Source: Charina bottae (lineage: Eukaryota > Chordata > Lepidosauria > Squamata > Charinaidae). Taken from it: a DNA stretch of 64,000 nucleotides. Every line of letters begins with the position of its first letter. Position 1 is the first letter of the stretch. Location of the stretch: NCBI GenBank assembly GCA_023362775.1, contig JALMGJ010000002.1:110837981-110901980 (forward strand). Direction: 5' to 3'. Below, piece by piece: positions 46,672 through 57,669 of the stretch. The position numbers were made by a program, and so were the translations under genes. The notes below the pieces were generated by a model, which made no database searches, was not told where the DNA came from, and worked only from the letters and a program-made list of their open reading frames with translations.

Positions 46672-46800
46672 CTCATTTATTTATTTATTTATTCATTCAT
46701 TCATTCATTCATTCATTCATTCATTTTCAGTTTATATGGCCACCCATCTCAAACAAGTAACTCTGGGCAGCGAACAATCATAAAATCAATTAAACCTAAA
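46672..46800 (-). mobile_element. L2-type LINE 3' tail with expanded (ATTT)/(ATTC) repeat
   Basis: (ATTT)n and (ATTC)n to 46728, then 'ttatatggccacccatctca' and 'actctgggcagcgaacaatc', an inverted L2-type end. The simple repeat arose in the tail. Confidence 0.7.
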
Positions 46801-46804
46801 TTAC

Positions 46805-47525
46805 CATCACAGTACAAAAAAAATTAAATATATACAGCAGCTGAGAAAAATGATAATCCAGAGATGTTAACATAACCAGGAAATGGGGCCCTTCACACAC
46901 TATATTACCAGCCAGATATTCCACCCCCACTTCATTAACAATGATGGATAACATGACTTGACTGAATAGAGAAGAAGGGCTTTCTGGGAGTAAAGTAAGG
47001 ATGGAAGAGGATGGAGGTCTTCTGCTGAGACTGTAATGAGCCCTTTGCATTCTGATAAACTGAGTGGTGTGGCTTGGTTTCTCTTTCCAAATTAAAGGCA
47101 TAATCTTATTCCTGCTGTTCCAGTAAATTAGGGATTGGGGGCGTGGGGGGTCATACCATGGACTACTTCCAGTGTAGAGTCTCAAGTGACCATATTCCAA
47201 TGGTGTGTACAGCCAAATGCTAAATGAAAGAGGTCAAAATATGAATTTTTCTTCTTTTAAGTAGATACTTGTTTCATAGTACATGGACCCTTTCCAACCA
47301 CTGAAACCCAGCTGACAGAGGCAAAATTAATTCAGCCTGCACAAAGCCAACTACACATGAGCAAGAATGCAGTGCAAATCAGCCTTACTTCCAGAACAGG
47401 GAACTTCTCAATGCCCTGATGGAGCAAAACAATCATTCAGTAGAAATGGAATTGCAACTGACCTTCCACTGTTGTAGAACTCTATCAACAGAGGCCCTTG
47501 ATGGTGACTCATCTCATCCACTGTA
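46805..47525. other. Unique DNA, no gene seen
   Basis: About 700 bp; a 134-codon minus-strand ORF (46796-47200) has no motif. Confidence 0.4.
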
Positions 47526-47543
47526 GAAACATGCTAAATTTAT

Positions 47544-47802
47544 GTCGATGAAGGTTCTCAGTCATCCAGGTGGAACAGTCTGTAGCTTGAATCATGTCAA
47601 CTGGATTTCTATTTTCTCAGTGGAAACGTTTCGCTCCTTATCCAAGAAGCTTCTTCAGTCTGAGCAAAGTTAGTAAGGGAATCCTTAAATATTAAATATT
47701 TCCCTTACTAACTTTGCTCAGACTGAAGAAGCTCCTTTGATAAGGAGCGAAACGTTTCCACTGAGAAAATAGAAATCCAGTTGACATGATTCAAGCTACA
47801 GA
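47544..47802. mobile_element. Retroposon consisting mostly of a near-perfect hairpin (259 bp)
   Basis: Flanked by a 13-bp direct repeat ATGCTAAATTTAT (47531-47543 and 47803-47815). The first 35 bp (gtcgatgaaggttctcagtc...) are unpaired. Then come two 102-bp arms, 47579-47680 and 47701-47802, which are reverse complements with two mismatches, around a 20-nt AT-rich loop. In inverse, the unpaired part reads 'tggatgactgagaacc', which I associate from memory with 3' ends of some vertebrate retroelements, perhaps Penelope-like. No coding capacity. Confidence 0.8.
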
Positions 47803-47819
47803 ATGCTAAATTTATATTG

Positions 47820-48655
47820 CCCTTGTGAAATTCCTTCCACTGCTTTCCCAGTGGGATAAAAAAATTACATAACGGAAAGTCAGAAGAAGAACTGTCAGAG
47901 CTACTGAAAATAAGCTCTCCTAGGTAGCTGTAAAATGACTATCTCAGGCTTTGGTGGTCCTTCTTCCTCTGTCCCTCCACTCTTCCATAGCAGAAATATA
48001 TCACAGCTATTGAATAGTGTCAACCATATTCATTCTTACTGACTTCTTTTGATTAAGAATACTCATTCTTAAACAAAAAACCTTACCAATACTATCAAGT
48101 ACTTTATTCAAATCAATGTGTGTTAAAGCATTTTAAAATGTTAGTGTAAGCACAGCTTTTCATTTTTGCTCATCCCCTTTCCTGTTAAATTTTTTTAATC
48201 CATTTGTTGTAGCTCCAGCTCTTAAAATGATTTTCAGTTGTTAACACAAAGGTAGGAAGGATGGTGTCACCCCCCTAGATGCTTGCCAGACTCCCTGCCC
48301 ATCTGATTTTAATTATTTTTAACACTGCTTTTGGAAGAAGAAAAAAGCATGAGCCTCCAGCACAAACTTAATTGACAAAAATGCCTTTGGGGCCCAGAAG
48401 GATCCATAGGAAATCTCAGAAAATAAAATTGATAAGTGGTTACAGCACATCCACCTGGTCAGAAAAAGTAAATAAATGTAACCTGGCATGGTGGAGAGTA
48501 GCTGGGGGGGGGGATAACTTCACCAGTTTGATTTCTGATAAATGGGTATTTTGTGTCTGATTCTGCCCACCACAGCAACCAGCTGTCTGTCAGACAGCCA
48601 TTTTGAGAAAGTACCAGTATATTCTCTCTGACATCCCAAAGTGCCCATGGTGAGT
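47820..48655. other. Unique DNA, no gene seen
   Basis: About 830 bp; nothing recognised. Confidence 0.5.
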
Positions 48656-48659
48656 TCAG

Positions 48660-48660
48660 A

Positions 48661-48703
<43 letters not shown>

Positions 48704-49085
48704 TGAATTTCTATAACTGCCCATCTCCCCCTCAAGGAGGGACTCTGGGCGGTTCACAACACAATATCAACAAAATATAATAAAAACTATGATAAAAATA
48801 GAATTACAATAAATTACAATAAAATACAATAAAATAAAATAAAATCCAAGAGGCAGATAGTTCTAAAGTGACGTTGACTATGATTAAAATTAGATATCTA
48901 AGGTGGCTCTAAGGAATCAGCCATCCCCAGGTTTGACTGCTTTCCTTTTTGCCCCAGGCGAGGTCGCAGAGCCAGGTTTTTAATTTTTTTCTAAAATCCA
49001 GGAGCGAGGGGGCCTGTCTTATTCCTGGTGGAAGGATGTTCCATAGGGCAGGAGCCGCTGCAGAGAAGGCTCGTCTCCGGGACGA
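48660..49085 (-). mobile_element. L2-type LINE 3' end
   Basis: Starts with an (ATT)n tail repeat (48661-48700), then 'ctgcccatctccccctcaagg' and 'gggactctgggcggttcaca'. The coding end in inverse reads LW-NILPPGIRQAPSLLDF, then KLKTWL and TWGWLI. 5'-truncated at about 49085. Confidence 0.88.
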
Positions 49086-49089
49086 GATA

Positions 49090-50035
49090 TAAGTTTCCTA
49101 TAATGGTTATTACTCCAAATTAACACATGCAGAATTTGAAACAAAATAAAGTGTCTAAGCAGCTGAGCATTGTTACCTCAGGATCACTGAAATGTATCAG
49201 CCTTCGGTGATTTCTTTTTTAACGTTATTGTAGTTTGTTGGCAGAACTGCAGCCTTCATAAAACAGTATGTGGCTTAAATTATGGATTTTTGAGAAGGAC
49301 CTTTGTTTTCATTTCACTTTACCAATTCTTTTTTGAGCTAAAACCTACTGCTAACCACAAGAGAACAGGGAAGTGGACAGAAAGGATAAAAGCAAGCTGG
49401 AAAAAAAATAGGAACAAATTTCTGTGTGTCAGAAAAACTCTTCTGCAAAGAGAAGCTGTAAAAAGAGTTCCTGAGGGATAATCCACAGGCATCAGTGGTG
49501 TCTAATCTCTGTGCATGTTTGGCAGGAAGACCAATCTGAAGAAACTCCAGTTAGGAAGGCAGAGATCATTGAGCAAATAATAATAGAGCAATAAAAGATT
49601 CCCCAGCCTGAGTAGTAGATAAGCTGTGGCATTTCAAATGCCTTTTAGCAGGGAAAAGAACTGTGGACGCATGTACTAAAGAGTACATGTACTCATCTGT
49701 TAGAAGCCACAATGCTGCCTCATGACATCATCGCCCAAATGATGCAGTGAGGTACTTGTGGCATGACATTTGATACTAGTGTGTAAGGCACATTATTTTC
49801 ATTTTGATGTCATGAGGCACAGGTCATCAATTGCCTCCCTACCCTTCACTGAGAGGCTCACATAACCAGCGAAAATCTCCTGCAGCCCATAAATGTATTC
49901 ATGTAGCACGTTGATATATCGGTCTGTATGTGTGCGTGTGTGTGAGTAACTGTCGCAAGCTACAGCCCCCACAAAAAAGAAGGGGCAAGGAGAATGGGGG
50001 GGGAAAATAATTTAATTATATATACAGTACACCTC
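49090..50035. other. Unique DNA, possible MITE remnant
   Basis: About 950 bp. A 14-bp inverted pair (tgcctcatgacatc near 49713 and gatgtcatgaggca near 49808) could be the termini of an eroded MITE, but no TSD is visible. Confidence 0.3.

Positions 50036-50039
<4 letters not shown>

Positions 50040-50093
<54 letters not shown>
50040..50093. repeat. (GA)n microsatellite
   Basis: About 27 uninterrupted GA units. Confidence 0.97.
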
Positions 50094-50097
<4 letters not shown>

Positions 50098-50199
50098 TGT
50101 TACATTACATCATGTCCCTGTAAACAAGGGACTTCTACCCCACCCTTGGAAGGAGGGAAATTTCTCTCTTTTTACGTAGTGTTTCTCCTGTGTCATGTT

Positions 50200-50648
50200 T
50201 GTTGTTGTTGTTGTTGTTGTTCAGTCGTTAAGTCGTGTCTGACTCTTCGTGACCTCATGGACCATAGCATGCCAGGCCTTCCTGTCCTCCACTGTCTCCC
50301 GGAGTTTACTCAAATTCACGTTCAGATAGATTGTTAGACGCTATCTAACCATCTCATCCTTTGCCGTCCCCTTCTCCTTTTGCCTTCAGTCTTTCCCAGC
50401 ATCAGGGTCTTTTCCAGTGAGTCCTCTCTTCGCATTAGGTGGCCAAAGTATTTGAGCTTCAGCTTCAGTATCTGTCCTTCCAATGAGCAGTCAGGGTTGA
50501 TTTCCTTTAGGATTGACTGATTTGACCTCCTTGCAGTCCACGGGACTCTCAAGAGTCTTCTCCACCACCACATTTCAAAAGCATCAATTCTTCGGCGCTC
50601 AACCTTCCTTATGGTCCAACTCTCACAGCCATACATTAAACTACCACC
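50200..50648 (-). mobile_element. RTE-BovB LINE 3' end, distinct subfamily
   Basis: Starts on + with (GTT)n and 'cagtcgttaagtcgtgtctg', the BovB tail. The coding part in inverse reads YGCESWTIRKVERRRIDAFE, then VPWTARRSNQSILKEINPDC and YFGHLMRREDSLEKTLMLGK and TEGKRRRGRQRMRWLDSV. These choices (KEINPDCSLEGQ, LMRREDSLEK) differ from the two other BovB copies and define another subfamily. The copy is 5'-truncated at about 50648. Confidence 0.9.
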
Positions 50649-50649
50649 A

Positions 50650-52540
50650 GGAGGCAGTACATGATCAGTTTCATCCTGTGTTATGACTTTGCAGAGGATG
50701 TAGCCTCTACCCGGAATTGAACTCATGGACCCTTGCACTTCAGGTGACTATATACTGTACAGTGCCTTAGCTTTAGGAGCTATCCAGGTCCTGATGCTCA
50801 ATGATGTTGTAAGAAGGGTACATACATATCTGGCTACATACATCTGACGAATCCCAATGTAGGATGAAACTGGTCATGTACTGTTTCCTGGTGGTCTACA
50901 TAGGCATTCCGTTTATAAAACTGATTCCCATCTGCATAGATCAACCATTCTCTGGCTCCTACAAATGACTCTCACGCCCAGAATCATACAAATGCATGTG
51001 CATATGCACACACACACATACATAGGACAAATGCGGGGATACATTTTTTTCATAATCTAGAACTTTCTCATTATCAGCATTTATTCCAGGCATAATAGTT
51101 AAAATATACCCTTGTCTTCATGCTTTCACTGGTCTGACTCTGAATCAGCTCAAAATCATCTTTTTCCTATTTTGTTAAAGAAGGCAATAGTGTGCCCATC
51201 TAGTATGTTCTTGACTGTGAACATCATGCATATATCTACTTTGCTAACTGAATGCACTATTAGAAACCAGAGCACATGAAAACACTACAATGGAAGGTAA
51301 ATAAAAAGGATACATAACGATGATAAACGTACCTTTTTCCTCTATAGACCAAAAAGAAAAATGCCAGAGAGCGGGTGGGCATGTGTGGCACAACTGAGAA
51401 ATGTTCAGCCTAAAAAAATTATAATTTAAAAAATTCCGACTTTCTCAATAAATTGTACATCATGAATTATGCCAAGGTGTTGGCAATGTTTGACAGAGTT
51501 ACATCTCTCCTTAAAGACTCTTTCTTTCTTTCTTTTTCTTTTTTCTTTCTCCCTGTCTCTCTGTCTCTCTCTGATTTATGCTTCCTTTCAGAATCAAAGA
51601 CAGCACTTTGACCCCTATTGATTTTCTCCTTTGAATTTAAACAAATCTATGGTTTTATAATATTTTTGATATTTGATTAGTATAGAACCCAAAAAGTGGC
51701 CTATTTAGGGTAACAGAGCTCCTGGGGGGAGTCCAGAGTGAAAATAATTTTTTTAAAAACTGGCAGATGCCTAGCTACGCTCCCAAAAATGAAACTCAAC
51801 TGCCCCCTACTGTCCATTTCTACCTTTGGAGCTCATACTAGTTCAGTCTCTGAAAGGTAACCGGGAAAAGATTTGGAAAAAAGAGACACTGAAAACACAG
51901 TTCCGTAGCACAGAAAAGAAACGGGATGAATACAAATATTTGTGCAGGATTCTTTGCACAGCTACAGTATATGACAGGCAATGTTGAATGAGGCTTTTGG
52001 AAAAAAAAATCCCCGTATTAAATTACATTATGTCAATAGCATAAAGAATGGCCATCCCTCCCACACACCACTGCATTTTCCTCTCTTTAACTTACGAGCC
52101 TGAAAGAAAGAAAATGATAAGACTCAGAATTCTCTCCTGACATTTCATTTCCTGAAAACTGCAATCTTTTTGCAATTTTATCTGTCTTCCCTGTCTCTCT
52201 GTGTATATAAATTATTCTCCTTACTGCTGTTATATAACTGTTTTGTCTGTCCGTCCTTGCCTTTTGAGAATAAATCTTGTAGCTGTCACTCGCCTCCATC
52301 TGCCTGGCACCTTCCAGTTGGGCTGGGACTGCAACTCCCATCACTCCCTACCCAATGTGGCCAAAGGCATTCTTAAACTATGCAACAGGAATTAAATGGA
52401 GTTTGCTTTTGCTTGCCTGAATTTTAAACATGTTTCTTTGGGAATAAGCACCATTTTGTCATAGAAAAGGATAATAGTGTTGTCAAGTAAAAATACCAGA
52501 ATGAGCATCTCTGACCAAGCATAGGTTCTGTATTAATATA
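50650..52540. other. Unique AT-rich DNA, no gene seen
   Basis: About 1.9 kb with a CT-rich run at 51520-51575 and a small 'gggactgcaactcccatcac' repeat remnant near 52326-52345. No coding frame of interest. Confidence 0.5.
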
Positions 52541-52545
52541 AGTTG

Positions 52546-52620
52546 GGAAGGGGAAGGGGAAGGGGAAGGGGAAGGGGAAGGAAACGACACGATTTTTTAG
52601 GAAACGACACGATTTTTTAT
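52546..52620. repeat. (GGGGAA)n and a 20-bp tandem pair
   Basis: Five or six GGGGAA units to about 52580, then two copies of a 20-bp unit, gaaacgacacgattttttag, at 52581-52600 and 52601-52620, with one difference in the last base. Confidence 0.92.
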
Positions 52621-52624
52621 TGGT

Positions 52625-53450
52625 TAAAACCCTCCTACAACCGGAAGGGGAAGAAGCTTAGGATGCTGAGGCAATTACCTTCATACCTAGTGGGTTTTTG
52701 TATATACCTGCCAGCCCAGATACTAACACCTGCCCACTTGCTACTACTGCCAATCTTTGGGAAATGATGTTGGTGTGCAAAGCCCAAATTCCACTATTGG
52801 GAGAAAGTGAGAATCACACTGTTGAAATTCTTCTGACCTTTTTATGACCAGATCTCAGTCATACTGACAAAGGAGAATGTGTTTTACAAATCTTGAAAAA
52901 AAATTGAAATGTTGAAGAAATTCTCATGAAGGGCATGTGGTATTCTTGCACTTGTTTAGTTGTGAGCCAAAGAGATATGTTTGAATATCCTGTCCTCGAC
53001 TGTCCTGTCATATCTTCAGCTGTCTACAACCACTATAGTTCCTCCTGCTTTCATTAAATCACAAGAGCAGAAACCATGAACCCTCTTCTCTTGGGCTTTT
53101 TCAATAGTGGTTCCCGTCAATGCTCAGGGGAGTGAGCGGTGTTGCCCTTGAGAAATGATTCCTTCCATTGAAGAAACTATCCGCCTGTTTTCTCTACCTG
53201 TAAATTTGGTGGACAAATGTGAAAGAGTTGCTTCTGTGGGGATGGCATCCCCAGGGCAGGCAAGGGGAGGCAAACAATAATGCATGCATGATGGTCCTGA
53301 CCCAAATGCTGCAATGGAGTACGTGCGTCAGACATCAGGACACAAGCATGTAATGACAGCACCTTTGTATACATGTCATCATTTGGCAATCATCACAGTT
53401 TGCTGTGGCACCACTGACAGTGAGGATGAAATGAAAGGAGAGCATCCATG
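52625..53450. other. Unique DNA, no gene seen
   Basis: About 800 bp; no recognised feature. Confidence 0.5.
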
Positions 53451-53454
53451 TGGA

Positions 53455-53850
53455 TAATCAACGCAAGTCCTATGAAGAGAGATTGAAGGAACTGGGAATG
53501 TTCAGCCATGAGAAAAGAAGAGAATATGGCAGCAGTCTTGAAAGAATGTCACACAGAAGAAGGTCAAGACCTGTTCTCTGCCATCTATTATGCAGGACAC
53601 TAAAATGTAGTCTCTTAAATTTACAGGAAGGCAAATTCTAGCTAAATGGTAAGGAAAAAAAAAGGTTTAAGAGTCAAACTGGTTTGAACCTAGGAGATGG
53701 TAAGCTCCCCTTCCCTACATGTTTCAAACACAAGGCAAGATAGCCCTCGTTCTGAGATGCTTTAATCTGGATTCCTGCAGTGAGCTGGTGGTTGAATGTG
53801 ATGGCCTAACTGACCCCTTCCATCTGTATCTTTGTATGTGTGCCATCTTA
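53455..53850 (+). mobile_element. CR1 LINE 3' end
   Basis: The reading frame 53450-53641 gives KSYEERLKELGMFSHEKRRE, a hallmark CR1 ORF2 C-terminal block, and then breaks. The 3' UTR follows, with 'gtgatggcctaactgacccc' and 'ttccatctgtatctttgtatg' in place of the usual octamer tail. 5'-truncated. Confidence 0.82.
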
Positions 53851-53859
53851 AGATCTCAG

Positions 53860-54530
53860 GGGACAGTCAAGTTATAAATGTACTAATGAATAAGTGATAA
53901 ATAAAAAGCATCCACTCTAAGAAGACCCAAGGGTTAGAGGGGGGCTTGGCAGTCTTCTAAGTTTAAAACCATAACGCTTCCTCCTTCTTTGCAGGTGGAC
54001 TCCTAACATGCAACTCGGTACCCAAAGACTTGATGTGAAGTCACAGCTCAGTGGAAAGGAGGACAGCCTTACAGCAGTGGTCCCCAAGTTAACGCTTGGA
54101 ACTGATTCACACATACACAAGCAAGTGCAATGTGGTAGGCAGAGTAATTGGCATATAAACCTCTATGGATTAGGAGACTACTAATTCTTGAGAAAGAGTT
54201 TAGTCAAAAAGTGGCTTCCTGATATTATAGAGTGGGATATATTTTGTTGTTGCCACATTTTATACACCTGGCTAGCTGCTAAATTCATCAGAATTTTATT
54301 CTCTCCAATGAGAAGAGGACAAGAGACATGGTGGGGCAAGCTTGTTAATTTTATGGAAGTGTTTTATCTTTTTTCAATTGCAATGTTACATTGACATCAG
54401 AGGTGCAGCTTACCCCCAACCATACCCAGAAACAATTGTATTCTAATTTCCATTTCCTCCAACAATGCTATCACAGTGCACCCAATTTTCCTTTGCACAC
54501 TAATAGAATCTTACTAGCACAAAGAACATT
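53860..54530. other. Unique DNA, no gene seen
   Basis: About 670 bp; nothing recognised. Confidence 0.5.
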
Positions 54531-54536
54531 GCTGTA

Positions 54537-54905
54537 CAGGTAGTCCTCGACTTACAACCACAATTGGGGCCGGAACTTCCATCGATAAGTGATGCAGTCG
54601 TTAAGCGAGTCGCGCCTGATTTTACAACCTTTTTAACCATGGTCGTTAAGTGAATCATGCGGTTCCCCATTGATTTTGCTTGTCAGGAGCCAGCTGGGAA
54701 GGTCGCAAATGGCGATCATGTGACCCTGGGACACTGCAACCATTGTAAATAAATGCCAGTTGCCAAGTGCCTGAATTTTGATCATGTGACCGCAGGGACA
54801 CTGTGATGGTTGTAAGTGCGAGGACCGGTTGTAAGTCACTTTTTTCAGCGCCATCGTAACTTTGAAAAATCGTTAAATGAATGGTCATAAGTCAAGGACT
54901 ACCTT
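54537..54905. mobile_element. Tc1/mariner-like MITE (369 bp)
   Basis: Left end CAGGTAGTCCTCGACTTACA; in inverse the right end reads AGGTAGTCCTTGACTTATGA, giving an inverted terminal repeat of about 22 bp with a few mismatches. A TA precedes the left end, as expected for mariner-type target sites; the right flank is compatible with an eroded TA. Inside, 'gatcatgtgacc' occurs twice. No transposase. The superfamily assignment is from the terminus and TA only. Confidence 0.75.
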
Positions 54906-54909
54906 AGTG

Positions 54910-55510
54910 GTATTATTTTCCCCATTGGGGAAGTATTGTGCTTCACTAGAAGAGAGATGAGAAACAAGTCATTGGGTGTTTAATTTCTTTCACCTGGTCT
55001 AGAGGTTGGAGGCATGGACAGAGTTCAGATTAAGTCAACCTATGAAGTCCAGCTATGTTAAATAAATGTTAGGATTTATAACATATGTTAAGTGAAGTGT
55101 ATGCTTACTATATTTAAGGAATTTTACATATCTGGTATATTTTTACAGTGGCACTGTCTTTGAGCATAAATTTGTGTTAAAAGGAAGCACACAAATAAAC
55201 TTAGTCATTCAAGGATAATATTGCTTTGTCAGGTTTTGTGGTTTTGAATTTGGCAGCTGACAAGCATAACCATTGATATTGATTTATACCTTTGTATGTC
55301 TTCTATTAAGCTTCTATTAAGCTTTTCCCATGTTGTCTTATGCCTTTATGATCGCCTTTTTCACACTATATTTATTGTGTCAAAGCAGGTAATTACTTCT
55401 TCGCAGCTGATTGTGCCTTTTAATAAATCTGTGCTTCCCTCCTATTCATCTGCTTTATTTTCTGCTAAGCAGGCCTAAGGTTCAAAAAGATATTGATAGG
55501 CTTTAACATT
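54910..55510. other. Unique AT-rich DNA, no gene seen
   Basis: About 600 bp; nothing recognised. Confidence 0.5.
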
Positions 55511-55514
55511 GGGC

Positions 55515-56327
55515 CCTATTCAACAAAATGCTATTCAATAGCAAGAAATGTAGGGTCCTGCACAAAAAACCAGATGCCCAAGTATAAGATAGGTACTACC
55601 TGGCTAGTCGGTACTGCTTGTGAGAGGATGTGGGCATGTTGGTACCGCAAGAGTAAGCATGAGCCGGCAGTGGGCTGCAGCTGCCAAAAGAGCTAACGCA
55701 ATCCTGAGCTGCATCAACAGAGGTATACTGTAATATTCTCTTTGATTGGTATACTGTATTCTCATTGGTATACTGTATTCTGTATTCGATTGGTATACTG
55801 TAGTCTCAAGATCATAGGAAATGATAGTTCCACTCTATGCTGCACTGGTGAGATCACATCTGGTCACCACAATACAAAAAGGATGTTGAGAAATGGGAAA
55901 CAGTACTGAGAAGAACAACAAAGATGCTAAGGGGCTGTGCACTAAATCCAGTAAGGAACTTTTAAAGGCCCTTAGGAAGTTTAACCTAAAAAAGAAAAGG
56001 AAAAGGAAAAGATGACAGCAGTCTTCCAGTAAGGGCTGCCACAGGGAAGAGGGTGTGGATGTATTCTCCAGAGTACTGAGGGTAGAACAAAACTAATGAG
56101 TGGAAGCTTTACAGGAGGAGATCCAAGCTCAAAATAGGAGGAATTTCCTAACCGAGGGAGCTATTACACAGTAGAAAAAGCCTGCCTCCTGGAGTCATGG
56201 AGGTTTTCCAGTAAAGATTGGATAGCTTTTTGTCTGGGATGGTCTGAAGATTCCTACCCTGGGCAGGGTGGTTGGACCAGAAACCTTCAAAGTCTCTTCC
56301 AACACTATGATTCTATGATTCTATGAT
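55515..56327 (+). mobile_element. CR1 LINE 3' end with classical octamer tail
   Basis: Blocks of the CR1 ORF2 C-terminus appear in shifting frames: YKIGTTWLVGTACERMWACW (about 55573-55636), AKRANAILSCIN (about 55682-55717), then later fragments, and the 3' UTR with 'gggcagggtggttggacc'. It ends in 'atgattctatgattctatgat', the CR1 tail repeat. A tandem repeat (55722-55805) interrupts it. Confidence 0.9.
55722..55805. repeat. Tandem 'ttggtatactgta' repeats
   Basis: Four copies of a unit of about 20 bp containing ggtatactgta with variable spacers. It lies inside the CR1 fragment, so it expanded after that insertion. Confidence 0.85.
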
Positions 56328-56527
56328 CTTATTATCTCCATTTGATTCAGTTACTCCCAAATTCAGTTTCCTTCTCCCTTTATTTCTACTAGTCCCAAAC
56401 CATTTCATCCATGTACGAACCTGTCATCCCTTTCTCCCTATAGTCTTGCTCAATATTTTATTTTACTGATTTTTCCATATCTGTTCACTGTGGTCCTCCT
56501 CTATTTCTTGTTACAATACTTCTTTTA

Positions 56528-57664
56528 CTTCTTATTTATTTAATGGATTAGTCAAATTTATCACCGCCCATCTCTACAGCAGTAGACTCTGGGCAGTTTA
56601 CAATAATAATATTAAAATTAAAAACCTATACATCTTAAAATACCATATAATAATAAATAGAAAAAATCCAGAGGATGGTGAGATCTTAAAAGGAGGATAT
56701 TACTAAGCTAACTACCCCCAGGAGGAACTATTACTTCCTTCGTTCCAAGCAAGGCGGCAGAACCAGGTCTTTAAAGACCTCCAGAAGGCCAGGAGCGAGG
56801 GCGCCCGCCTCACCTCTGGGGGCAAGATATTCCACAGGGTGGTTGCTATCGCAGAGAAGGCACGCCTCCTGGACCCTGCTAGATGAAATTCTTTTATTGA
56901 TGGGGTCCGAAGCGTGCCCTCCCTGCATGATCAGGTGGGGAGGGTAGATGTGGTCGGGATGAGACGGTCCCTCAGGTACCCTGGCCCCATGCCATGTAGG
57001 GCTTTAAAGGTGATGACCAACACCTTGAATTGGACCCGGAAGCAAACTGGTACCCAATGCAGCTCGTGGAGCAGCGGTGTTACATGTGCTGATCTTATAG
57101 CACCCATAACTGCCCGTGCGGCCGCATTCTGGACCAGCTGAAGCTTCTGGATACTCTTCAAGGGTAGCCCCATGTAGAGTGCATTGCAATAGTCTATATG
57201 GGAGATGACAAGGGCATGAGTGAGTGTTCAGAGGGCCTCTCGATCTAGGAAGGGGCACAACTGGCGCACAACCCGAAACTGTGCAAAGGCCCTCCTGGCC
57301 ACGACTGCCACCTGCTCTTTGAGCAGGAGTCGTGAGTCCAGGAGGACCCCCAAGTTTCGCACTGAAACTGAACAGATCAGTGCCACTCCATCCAGAGTTA
57401 AAGATGACAACTTCCTAGAAGCCGAGAGGCCATCAATCCACAGCCACTCCGTCTTACCAGGGTTCAGTTGAAGCCTGTTGTTCCCCATCCAGGTCCCTAC
57501 AGCCCCCAGGCACTGAGATAGGGTGTCGACTGCAACACTTACTTCACCCAGGACGGAGATATACAATTGAATATCATCAGCATATTGGTGATACCTCATT
57601 CCGTGGTGATGGATGATCTCGCCCAGTGGCTTCATGTAGATGTTAAATAGGAGAGGAGAGAGAA
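56528..57664 (-). mobile_element. L2-type LINE, 1.1-kb 5'-truncated copy
   Basis: Starts with an inverted tail ('tcaccgcccatctctacagc', 'gactctgggcagtttacaat'). The coding part in inverse includes YHQYADDIQLYISVLGEV (RT motif C), WMGNNRLQLNPGKTEWLWID, LVQNAAARAVMGA and VLVITFKALHGMGPGYLRDR. It is closely related to the copy at 21232-23435, and shows the correct frame where that copy is shifted. Its 5' break is just after 'gagaggagagaga', near RT motif B. Confidence 0.93.
57228..57635 (-). pseudogene. L2-type ORF2, RT C-terminal half
   Basis: A 135-codon open stretch beginning MKPLGEIIHHHGMRYHQYAD, with the motif C dyad DD at residues about 20-21, then the thumb region NLGVLLDSRLLLKEQVAVVA. 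It ends at a stop (…CPFLDREAL); the next segment, 56931-57173, is in a different frame, so there is an indel near 57228. RT motifs A and B are missing because of the 5' truncation. Confidence 0.9.
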
Positions 57665-57669
57665 TTCCT

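Noticed and set aside
46310..46783. 157-codon plus-strand ORF
   Set aside because: No motif, and it runs into an ATTT/ATTC repeat in an inverted LINE tail; consistent with chance.
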